A DNA stretch of 28,165 nt from Pigoraptor vietnamica (taxonomy: Eukaryota; Opisthokonta; Filasterea): contig CALSCQ010000589.1 of the NCBI GenBank assembly GCA_943704525.1, forward strand, positions 1 through 28,165, written 5' to 3'. The position numbers and the translations under genes were made by a program. The notes under the pieces were generated by a model. It did not search any database and had not been told where the DNA came from. It worked only from the letters and a program-made list of their open reading frames with translations. This document shows positions 8,421 to 17,787 of this stretch, one piece after another. The number at the start of each line of letters is the position of its first letter. Within the stretch, counting starts at the first letter, position 1.

Positions 8421-11400
8421 TCAGCGCTTCTGGCGGTCAGCCTCGCGCGCACGCTCGAGGTCTTCGATGACGGGGAAGAGCTTGGCGCGCAGGACCTTCG
8501 ACTTTGGGTGCTGGGCGATGAGCCCCGTGAGCTGCTTGGCCGTGTAGTCCCGGCCGTGCTCCCGCACCCATGATTCCATATGCTGCGACGCATGACAGCA
8601 CACGGTCAATACCCTGGCATGCAAACACACACACACGCAAGCAAAATGCACGCGCGCACATACACACAGGTCCCCCCCCCCCCCAAACACACACACACAC
8701 ACACACAGCCCTCACATTTTCATCGTTGTAGTAGGCGCTGACAAAATTTTTGACGACGTCCCCCCGTGGTAGCGGCCTGAGCGTCGTAATCTTCTCAAGG
8801 CGCCGTTCAAACGACTGGAAATCCAGCATCATGAGCGCGCGTCCCTCGTTGTTGCACTTCTTGACCTGCGAGTAACCCTCGACGAACATGTCGAACGCGC
8901 GGAGAATCATCTGCTCCCACAGCATCTGGTAGGGCGCTGGGGGGACGCGCACTCTGCACGCACGGCAAGCGACACGGTGAGCAGCAGCACGGGATCACGC
9001 AAACAGAGAGAAAAGAAGCAGATAAAACCAGAAAAACTTCCCACCGTCCGATTGCAGTGAGCCGTGACTCGATGGTTTGGAAGCTGAGGAGGAGCGTCTC
9101 GATGTACGCGCTGTGCTGCGTCGGGATCTCCTTGATCTCCCACTTGGCCACCGCCATCTGCTGCATGACCTGCGGGGTCCATGGAGTCAGCACACAGCAT
9201 GACAGCAGAGCCCGCATACAGAGCACGCTTGCGGATGAGGAGCGAAGGGGCGCACCTTGTCGAGGTTAACGACCTTCTGCGCAATATTGCGGTACATGTA
9301 CACGCGCAGCTCAGGCACGATGTCGACAGTCTCCGTGAAGAAGCGGTCGAGCACAGGCACGTTCGCACTCGGCACCATCGACTCGAGCTTCGGCTGCGCG
9401 GAGAGTTAGTGAGCGATGTACTGCCGTACGGGGTAAAAAGAAGGCACGCTTGCCGCGTACCTTCAGGGAGTGCAAGACGTCGTAGAGGAAGAGCAGCGAC
9501 TCGGTCGCGGTCACACGCTCGGCGACGCCAAAGAGAGAGTCGGCTTGTGTGAGGTCGACCATCGCCGACAGGCGCGGAAGCGGAAACCCCGTCAGCCCCA
9601 CCGACGCGTCGTGCGGGTTCGAGCGCAAGTTCGCCTGGGCGGCGAGCTCCTGCCGGTGCGCAAAGCGGCCAATGCCCTCGTGCAGCCGCAGCAGCGTGGG
9701 ACGAAGCCGCGCGGGCATCGCCGGGTCCTGTGTGGCCATCGCGCCCTCGTCCGCCCCGCTCGGGATCACGCCCCCGGGCGCGCCAAAGAAGCGGAACACG
9801 GCGTACAAATAGTAGTCGAATATCTCCGCAATTCCGATGACGACGTCGAGTGCGATCGGCTTGAGCGCGTCCATCATGTGCACGTAGCGACCCATGAGCC
9901 GCACGTAGTTCAACGTCGTCGTGGTGAGCATCGGCCCCAGCGAGTCATCGTCGTCCGTGAAGCCGTCGTCCCCATCAAATTCGGACGCCGTCGTCGACTC
10001 GGACAGCAGCGACCGCACAACCGCGTCGTAAGGGTGAACCCCACCACTTCCGCTGCCAACACCGCCGCTGGCTGTCCCCCCGCCGCTTCCACCAATGCTT
10101 CCACCCCCTGCAACGCCATTCGCCGCATACCGGTCAAAAAATTTCTGCGCCAAAAGGCGCGCCTGCTCGAGACCGTCGATGGAAGCTGTCTTTCCACCGG
10201 AGCCTGCGCGCTCGCGCTCGCGCCGCATGAACTGGAACTCTTTGAGCTTGTACACGCTGAAGCGCGCGCTGACGGGACACCGCTGCCAGGCCTCATTCTC
10301 GAGCATGGCGAGAAGGTTCTCCATCTGGAAGCGGTGGAACGACTTAAAGTACGTCGCCGTCTTCTGCTTGAGCGCATCCCGCAGCGACCGCGACTTTTCT
10401 CCGTCGAATTCGTCGCCAATCGCAATCATGGCATTGACCATGCCGAGCACCCGGATAAACTCGTCAAACTTGAACGAGGCGAGCGTCTTGGGTATGAGAA
10501 ACAGCGCCACCTTGCGCTGAATGTCCTCCCATATCGTCTTGCGGCCGTGGTCAAGCTTCATCTTGGCGTCGCCGACGGCCTGCAGGTCCGCGGGCGTACG
10601 CGACGCGGGCGCTCCAAAGCCGCCTGTCACTTGGTGCTGGGCGATCTCGCGCTCCATCTCGGTGAAGCGGCGCGCGTGCCATTCGGCGAGGTCGCGGTGG
10701 CTTCGCATGACGTCGCACAGCCCGCGGCAGAGATCGGTCAGGCAGGCAATCACGCGCGACGACTCGAGCATTCCGCAGAGCTCCTGGAACTGCATCTTGG
10801 CAAGCGGCTTCTGCGGGATGATCCCGCGGGGCATCGAATCGCGCACATGCCGCAGCACAATCTCGTGCGTCACGCTGCGTGAAAGACGTGCGGTGAGCTG
10901 ACACCGACAGCACAAGCAAAATTCACAGGGACAGCGGAGGGCGCACCTGTCGATCGCAGTGGTGAAGTGCATGTGGAGCTGGTCCATGGCGCGCTGTCCG
11001 CGGCCAAGCAGCTCGTACGCCGTCAGCACCATCTCGTACTGCGTGGGATTGAAGCTCACGCACATGTGCTTGAGCGCACCGTCAAGGTGATCCTGCAGCG
11101 GACAGTAGATAAGTGCGCCACACAACACAGCCACACAAACAACAGCAAACAACTGGCCAGTAACAGCGAAAGTGCCTGAAGCAAGAATGCGAACGAGCAG
11201 GCGCTGCCGTACCTCGATCAGCTCGAATGTCTCTTGCAGCTTCCCGCCCATCTCTCGCACGCAGTTCAGCTGCTTGTAGGCATTCGCGGCCTTCTGGCAC
11301 CGCACGCACAGGTCAATCGCCTTGGGGAAATCTCCTTCGTCGAGCAGCCGCCGCAGCTCCTGCAGTGGCACCGTGAGTGCCTCGCCACAGCAAAACCAGA

Positions 11401-12520
11401 GAGGACTTCCAGCGCCATCTACTCACGTCGTGCGACCGCTGTATTGTCTGGATGCCCCGCAGACACTGCAGCAGAACGGCAAGAGTCTGCCGCTTGCGCG
11501 TGTGCGCGAGGATCTGCGAGACCACGACAGTGTCAGAAGGCGCTCCGCCGTGACGCATTGCGCTGCCCGCCAACACACACCTGCAGGCCGCCCTTGTTGA
11601 CGCCCTCCTCGGCCTTCTTGAGGTATCGCCGCCCGTTCTTGCAGATGAACTTGGTGATTTCCAGCTCCTCCTGCAGCTCCGCGACGCGCGTGAGTTCCTG
11701 CACAAACGACTTGTGGTTGTCCAGGACCAGCTGCGACAGCCGCTTGCTGATCGACTGCAGCACGCGCCACTGCCGCCGGCGGTCCTGGTCCAGCTCGGCC
11801 GCCTCGAGCGTGTCCGGGAGGCTCTGGAGCATTAGCTCCACGGGGTCAAAGTCCGCCTGCGTCGCAGCCTGTCAGCACACGCAAATCACTGCCAGACCAT
11901 GCAATGAGAGTGCCGCACACACCGTAAAGAAGCTCTTGGGCAGCGCAGCCACCAACTCCTCGTCCTTGGACGTGAGAGGGAGGCGCGAGTTGCGCATTGC
12001 CTCCAGACCAGACAGGTCAATGGGTCGCTTTTCCTGCAACGCCGCACGGCAACAGTAAGCCATGCGAATCCATTGTTCAAATTCGCCCATGTAACATTAT
12101 TGGGTCCGCGTAGGTCGACCGGCGCGACAAGGCACCCACATTTTTCGGCGGTTCCACCGTGGCCAGTGACGACGAGTCGTCCTGGGACTCTGCCACAGAC
12201 ACGCCGTCGTCACTCGCGAGGTCGTCGCGCGAGCCCATGCTATGCGCGTCTGCGCGGCTGTCGGCATCGCGCTCACTGCTGCGGTCCGAGTCGCCCGACG
12301 CAGGCACATGCGCACTCTGCCGCCGGCCACTCAGCCCGCCAAACAGGCTCTGCGCCGCGCCAAACACGCTCTGCCGCTTAAGGGACGCCGCGTCGCCGTC
12401 CTTGCGGTTCGAGAGCGCGGCGACGGCATCCGAGTCCACGCTGTCGAGGTCATCGTCAAGGTCCACCCGCGCATCGTCCATGCGGGACGCGCGCCGCATG
12501 CGGTCGAAGAGGGACGACAT
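8421..12520 (-). CDS. VPS50: VPS50/syndetin, EARP tethering complex subunit
   Basis: Exons in transcript order: 12520-12140, 12033-11923, 11856-11581, 11513-11427, 11359-11213, 11092-10947, 10874-9461, 9393-9256, 9169-9045, 8953-8716, 8582-8421. These give 1074 residues, against about 964 in human. VPS50 replaces VPS54 in the EARP complex with VPS51-53 and tethers recycling endosomal carriers. The family N-terminal region is clear: ALPKSFF then FDPVELMLQSLP, FICKNGRRYLKKAEEG, TRKRQTLAVLLQCLRGI and QRAMDQLHMHFTTAID. The C-terminal DUF2451-type region holds TTLNYVRLMGRYVHMM, ALKPIALDVV, FDYYLYAVFRFFG, AERVTATESL, WEIKEIPTQHSAY, GYSQVKKCNNEGRALMMLDF and AKQLTGL. The acidic Ser/Asp-rich N-terminus (about 125 residues, exon 1) and the Gly-rich insert near 10050-10110 account for the extra length. 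The start is ATG 12520. The donor of intron 1 (gtgggt at 12139) is the least certain junction. Introns of 72 and 120 bp are stop-free multiples of three. Confidence 0.95.
8624..8707 (-). repeat. TG-repeat and G13 run in the last VPS50 intron
   Basis: On the + strand this reads as imperfect (CA)n, a run of 13 C (8672-8684) and (AC)n at 8687-8707. In the VPS50 sense it is (GU)n followed by G13 just after the gtgagg donor of the 133-bp intron 8583-8715. The C run is a likely sequencing or slippage hotspot. Confidence 0.9.
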
Positions 12521-12935
12521 GACGGCGGCCCGACTGTCGGGCAAGCAGTGCGCGCTTTTTCGCTAAGAACGCATCTGCACACTGGCGAGGAATTTGACAC
12601 GGCTGCGTCAAGAACACGAACGCCGTGACGCTTTCTCTCCGCTGCCTGTCCCCTTAATCACACTTCCTCTGTCGCAGGCGAGAGCGTCTGAAGCGGCTGT
12701 GTGCTTTGCGGCTCATCCCCTCTTCTTTTGGATTGCCGACAACACTGTTTGCGTGTGAGGGTTCGAGCGAGTCGCGGTCCCTGCACACAGCAAGGGGTAT
12801 CGAATTGGGATTCAGTCGGTTTTTAACCATCCAAATGCGCGCATCCCAATGTAAGAGCCCCGGATATCCGCGCACACTCGTTCGTTCATAAGGCAGCACA
12901 TGCACCGAGCGCATACGTCGCCCTCCTCGCAAGCC
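12521..12935. promoter_or_regulatory. Divergent promoter region of VPS50 and mL49
   Basis: 415 bp between divergent ATG codons. It is less GC-rich than the flanking exons (for example ggtttttaaccatcc at 12819-12833). I see no E-box, CCAAT box or reading frame with support. It must carry both 5' UTRs and promoters, by position only. Confidence 0.4.
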
Positions 12936-13498
12936 ATGGCGGCGCTGCTCCGGTCCCTCTCGGCGCTGCGTGCGTGCGCGCTGCGGGTGCCCGTGCCGCA
13001 GGGTGCGCGGGCATTCTCCGCGACGGCACGCTGCCTGAAGCTGGAGCCCGACCGGCACCAGACGTACGGCCGCGTGGCCGCCCACGGAAAGGAGCGTCGC
13101 GCCTTCTTTCTCCAGGCGAAGGGGAAGCCGTACGAAGTGCCGCCCGCTGGATCTCTGTGAGTCGCCCCCGCGATGATGCACTTTAAGGCGTGTGGGGCTG
13201 CCTGTGCTGACCCGCAATGCATGGGCTGCGCAGGCCATACGGCCGGGACGACCTGCCGTTCGTCGTGCGGCGGACGGCCAACAAGAACCTCCCTGTTTAT
13301 AGCGAAAAGTCCCAGGCAGAGGGACGCATCCGCACGGTTGTGCGCAACATTGACGGAAATGCGGAGGCGCTCAAGGCGATTATGGTGCGCGATTTTAAGC
13401 TCCTCCCGGACGACGTCACGGTGCGATTCGCGACGCTCAAGGTCAACGGGCACCATGTGCTGGAGCTGAAACAATATCTGTCGCGCCTTGGGTTCTAG
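12936..13498 (+). CDS. MRPL49: Mitochondrial large-subunit ribosomal protein mL49 (IMG2 family)
   Basis: Exons 12936-13156 and 13234-13498 (intron 77 bp, phase 2) give 161 residues, against 166 in human and 146 in yeast Img2. The N-terminus (MAALLRSLSALRACALRV...RAFSATAR) is a typical mitochondrial presequence. Exon 2 encodes the family core: LPYGRDDLPFVVRRTANKNL then PVYSEK, RTVVRNIDGNAEALKA, and a C-terminal HHVLELKQYLSRLGF that matches the conserved G-H/YxV-xE-V/LKxWLxxxGF ending. The protein is a structural component near the exit side of the mitoribosome large subunit. The start agccATGg was chosen; an in-frame ATG at 12900 would add 12 residues. Its stop lies 52 bp from the stop of the convergent membrane protein gene. 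Confidence 0.88.
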
Positions 13499-13550
13499 TC
13501 TGCTTCCTGTCGCGTTGTTTTTGTGCGTTGCGTGCGTCGATAGTAAAGCG

Positions 13551-14551
13551 TTACGCCGGCTCGTCGCGGGACGCGGTGCTGGCGGACGACTCCTGCAGCA
13601 GCGGCGCACCCTCGCCCGTCCGTGCCGGCGCCTTCGCGCCCTCCAACCACAGCACGACAAATGCGAGCACGAGGGCCCAGACTGTGGCCAGCGCGGCCAG
13701 TGCGGCGGCTGCAGGGGCAGGTAGGCAGCGCACGGCCGGCCACGCGCTGGTGCCCGGGCGGCCGCGGCCTGCGAGGGCCTCTGCCGAGTAGCACGCCGCG
13801 AGGGCGAGGCCCGAGAGTGCGCCGGCGATTGCGATGGCCAGTAGAGCAAGACAGCGCGCGCGGGATGGGACATGCGTGGCCCTGACGCCCATGTTGGCGG
13901 CGCACGCCACGGCGGCGGCCAGAAATGCGCAGGCGGCGGACGACGCGACCAGGCCGAGGTCCCTGCAGGGGGCGACCACAAAGAGCGCCGCCGCGCCGCA
14001 ATGTGCGCCAACACCCGTGAGAGAGACGGCCACAGCTGCGATCATGGCGCGCTGGGAAGGGGCGCTTGGGGCCCTGAGGCGCCGGCGGAGCGCAAGGGCG
14101 AGCGCCAGCGACCACTTGAGGGCCATGAATGACTGCGGGCAAGCCTGCTGAGCCGATGGGGCGGCTGCGACGCGAACATGGCGATACCTACCCATACGGC
14201 GGCTGTGAAATGCTGCGCGTCAGCTCGCTCGTGCAAGAGTGCGCCCGCCGCGATGAACGCACCCGTGGCGCACGCCGAAGCACACGCCACAAGTACGGCC
14301 ACCGTGAGCATCACGGGGGCTGCAGCATGCATGGCAGGCCCCGCCTGCTCCGCGGGGAAGACGCACACGCACAGCAAGGCAAGAGAGAAGGCGCACGCGA
14401 CGCCGGCCCACGACGCCGCCGGCACATTGCGAGCGAATGCGGCGAATACGACGACGGCGCAAGCGTTGAGGGCGCATCCCACGGCGCACGCCGCGGTGCG
14501 GAGGACGGCCTTCGCCCTCGCACGGCAGTTGGCCCGCGTGTCGTTCTTCAT
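13551..14551 (-). CDS. Unrecognised 8-helix membrane protein, possibly a duplicated 4-TM unit
   Basis: Exons 14551-14192 and 14132-13551 give 313 residues. The intron is gtaggt...cccgcag, 59 bp. An alternative acceptor 12 bp earlier (agcag, exon from 14144) keeps the frame and adds ACPQ. I count eight hydrophobic helices: four before and around the exon junction and four after. Helix 4 (ALKWSLALALAL) and helix 8 (ATVWALVLAFVVLWLEG) look alike, which suggests two 4-helix units of MARVEL-like type; this is weak. The N-terminus is basic and cytosolic by the positive-inside rule. The C-terminal tail of about 30 residues has a GEGAPLLQES motif, which resembles an acidic dileucine sorting signal (E-x3-LL). 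No catalytic motif is visible and I cannot name the family. Heavy Ala use makes helix calls less certain. Confidence 0.72.
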
Positions 14552-15488
14552 TGCTCCAACCGGCCGTCTTCTCGAGAAAGACGCCCGAAACCCATTTGCA
14601 CACTATGCAAGAGGGGGGGGGGGAGGGGCAAACTGCGCCATTCCATGCGTTCCTGGCGGTCGGTGTCCAGTGCAATTTGACTGGGAGCCACGGAACACAC
14701 GTGTGCGGCAGCCAGCGAGAACGCAATCAAATGCATGGCCAGTTATCTAGCGTGAGGTGAAAAAAAGGGGCAGGAGAGGGGGAGAGAGAGACAGACAGTC
14801 TAGGCACAACACTCCTGATGCAACAGCTGTGAATTTCTCAGTGCAGCCGCTTCTTTAACAAATTAAATCGTCGCAACTTAAAATATTCGGGCGTTTCCGA
14901 GACAATAAACTACACGGATGAATGAACGGCGCATGCCAGTGCCCATAGCAGGAAAGCAACAGCCAGCAGAGAAAGGCGCGCGTGGACGACTGTGACTGCA
15001 GCCCAGTGCTTGCACACGCTGAAGCCTAAAGTGGCATCACGTGACCAGAAGCACAATCGAGGACTGACGCCGGGTGGCTAATTTTTGCGAATTTCGGGGG
15101 TCCATTTCAATGGTCGCACGCCCTGCGCGCACATAATCGCTCTCACTATGGCTTATGTATTGGCTAATAAAGGGGCTGCGGGGCGCGACAACTGTCCCTC
15201 GCCACAACACGCGCACACGGCTAGACACACACACACACACCCCCCATGCAACAGAAGCGCGGTGGGGAAGCGCTGCCTGTCTGCACGGAAAATCTCCCTG
15301 GTCGCGCGCCGATACCCTCGTCTTGTCCCTGTCGTGCGACTCACAGCACCCGTGCCGGGCTGATAACGACTGCGATTCGGCTGAGTTTAGGGGGTGCGAG
15401 TGGACGCCGGTGTCACGCTTTTCGACGCAGTGAATGGCCGCTTGAGGCCGCCCTTTTCTGCTGAGTCTGCTGAGGGTGCGCCGTCGCC
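14552..15488. promoter_or_regulatory. Divergent intergenic region before the PH-SH2 adaptor
   Basis: 937 bp, the longest gene-free stretch. It contains a G11 run (14613-14623), a CACGTG at 14698-14703 and another at 15038-15043, an AATAAA at about 14904-14909, an inverted CCAAT followed by taataaa (attggctaataaagg, 15159-15173), and a short (AC)n at 15226-15240. No frame resembles a protein and no tRNA cloverleaf was found. It presumably carries the promoters of the membrane protein gene (-) and the adaptor (+). Confidence 0.4.
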
Positions 15489-17609
15489 ATGTCGCGGCTG
15501 TCGCGCGTGGGGTCGGACAAGCGGTCCGACGGCCCCCCGCCCCGTCAGACGCGGACGGGGGTGCCGCTCCTCGACACGAGCGCCGCCGAGGTGAAGGCGA
15601 TGGTGGGCAGCCACGCGGGCTATCTCGAGAGGCGCTCAAAGGGGCTCATTGCGTCGTGGCAGCGCACGTATGTCGTGCTGTTGGACGGCTGCGTGTACTA
15701 CTACAAGAGCGCAGATGCCCCCAAGGCGACGGGCCATGCGTCGCTCGTCGGGTACACGCTCAACCCCGCATACAAGAAGGGCAAGTTCGCCTTCCAGCTC
15801 GTGCCCCCAAAGGGCGTCGGCGAAACGATATCGCTCAATGCCTTTGACTCGTCCGAGCAGCAGGACTGGGTCAGCGCCGCCGAGCGCGAAATTGCTCGCG
15901 CGCAGATTGCGGCGCAGGCGAGCGGCCTCACGTTGTCCGCCGTGAGCTCGGTGGCGTCGGCGGCGTCTCCTTCAGTATCGCGACAGGCGTCGATCAAACA
16001 CTCGTCGTCGCTGCAGCGCCAGGGCTCCACCGGCGACTTGGATGCCGCCGCCAACAGCGCCCTCAAGCGAAACCCCTCGATCAAGACACCAAAGCGGCCG
16101 TCGCTCGAGGAGGGCGGTGACGTGGGCAGCGGCGAGGACAAGCCGTACATTGAGTTTGACAGCACACAGGCGGTACCTGTGGCCAGTCCTGCGCCACCCT
16201 CGCGTCGTTCGAACAGCATGCCGAGCAACGACGAACCGCCAGAGCCCACGTCGCGGCTGTCGGCGAAGCGGGGTTCCATTGCTGTGGCGGCGCTTGGGCG
16301 GTTGGGCGTTCGCCGTGGATCGAACGCGAGCATCAACGAGGTGCCGGAGACGTCGCCACGGCCCACACGGCGAGACGAGCCGCCGCCGGTGCCGCAGCGG
16401 CCGGAGGACGGGTCGGACAGCCGGCGCGGAAGCGCCACGGACCATGCGTCGCCGAGTGGCGAGCGGCCGAAGGGCGACTACATTTACTTTGAGGACGGGG
16501 ACGTTGGCGGAGACTCGAGCGAGGTAAGCCACTTGCCTGCAGTGGATGGGTGCCTGCCGCTCTCGACGGCATTGATTGTGCGATGGCCGCTTCTGACGTG
16601 TTGCCATTATGTCTCTACAGGAAGAGGACTCGTCGTCGAAGCGGCGGCCTTTTGCGCGCGGCGACTCGCAGTCGTCGCTGGGCAAGGACGGCGCTCTCCA
16701 GCCGCACGCGCGCGGGCAGGCGGCCTCTCCCATGCCCTCGCCACGGCCGCGCCCCAAGCAGGAGGACTTTGCCCCGGCGTCCCCGTCGCCCCTTCGCAAG
16801 GACTCGTCGAGCTCGATGGTCCGCGGCCCCACACCCGCGCCCGCAGCCGCTGGCCGAAAGGACGGGGCGTACCTGGAGATATTGGACGATGGAACGCCTG
16901 TGGCCGAGCCCGTCGCAGCCGCGCCGCCCCCCGCGAAGAAGGCCGCTGAACACGCGCCGCTTCTCACAAAACGCACGAGCGCCGGCGCTGAGTCGTTCAA
17001 TCCGTACGAAAACTCGCCAAAGCCGATGCGTGCGGCGGCGACGCCCGAGCCGCAACGGTCGCAGCGGGTGTCTGTGGACGAGAGCTCGAATGGCTCACGG
17101 CCCCACCGCAAGTCGGACGCAGCGTCCAGCACAGCGTTTCCGGTGTTGCGCGAGCTCGACTATGACACGATCACAAAGTGGGCATCTGTTGCGCGCACGC
17201 TCGCGCGTGTGTGTGTGCGCGCATGTGCGTGTGTGCGTGTGTGTGTGTGTGTGCGTGCGTGCGTGTGTGCGTGCTTGTGCGTGCGTGTGCAGTTGATTCA
17301 CCTCCCGCGTTGCGCAGGGCGTTCTGGTACCACGGTCCGATCACGCGCGAGTTGGCGGAGGAGCGCATCCTCACGGGTCCCGTGGGCCACTTTTTAGTGC
17401 GCGCGAGCCTCAACGGACCCGACACGGTCATCACGGTGCGCGGCGTGGACCGCCCGAAACACTACAAGATACTGTGGGAGGACGGCCTCTGCCACCTCGG
17501 CGAGGGGCCGCGCTTCCAGAACCCCATTCTGCTGCTGCGGCACTTTGTCACAACGCCACTCCCCAACGCCATTGGCAACCTTGTGCTGACGAAGGCGTGC
17601 CACCCGTAG
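15489..17609 (+). CDS. PH-SH2 signalling adaptor (3BP2-like architecture)
   Basis: Exons 15489-16523, 16621-17177 and 17318-17609 give 627 residues. An N-terminal PH domain spans about residues 43-135 (GYLERRSKG, WQRTYVVL, VYYYKSAD, and the invariant Trp at 127 in QDWVSAAERE). PH domains bind phosphoinositides at membranes. The C-terminal SH2 domain (about 533-627) has FWYHGPITRELAE, the FLVR pocket with Arg559, and HYKI; SH2 domains bind phosphotyrosine. The 390-residue linker is disordered and carries a class II SH3 ligand (PPVPQR, 299-304) and tyrosines in acidic contexts: PYIEFD (Tyr220), DYIYFED (331/333), AYLEILDD (429) and PYENS (474, a Grb2-type pYxN). The order PH, proline-rich linker, SH2 is that of animal SH3BP2. 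No kinase or other catalytic domain is present. Intron 2 is TG-rich. Domain calls are firm; orthology to 3BP2 is inference. Confidence 0.93.
17206..17290 (+). repeat. TG/TGCG tract in PH-SH2 intron 2
   Basis: An imperfect TG and TGCG run fills most of the 140-bp intron 17178-17317 and ends about 27 bp before the acceptor. The sense RNA is UG-rich. Confidence 0.92.
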
Positions 17610-17787
17610 TGGCCCGGCGCGGTGCAGCGTACCCTATTGTCTGAAGTATGAATTCCGTCGTTGCGTTTGCGAAAACTCGGCCGAGACTTACGTGTGCCAT
17701 TTTTTTTTTCTTCCACGAGAAGGGGAAAGGACGGAGTAAGAGGGTAGACGAAGCAAGCGTGGGGGGAGGGGAGTGGGAGGGAGGCAT
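17610..17787. other. Convergent 3' region between PH-SH2 and ERMP1-like genes
   Basis: 178 bp between facing stops. It includes a T11 run (17699-17709) and a purine-rich, G-rich stretch (about 17715-17785, e.g. gggagggga). No gene is seen. Confidence 0.5.

Noticed and set aside
9470-10882. 470-codon open frame on the + strand
   Set aside because: It is antisense to the large VPS50 exon, which has strong family similarity. Low stop frequency in GC-rich DNA explains it.
12757-12790. ggttcgag, resembling a tRNA T-loop
   Set aside because: No matching acceptor stem, D-arm or anticodon stem could be found around it.
12654-13238. 194-codon frame on the - strand upstream of VPS50
   Set aside because: It overlaps mL49 in antisense, is Arg-rich shadow coding, and has no recognisable motif.
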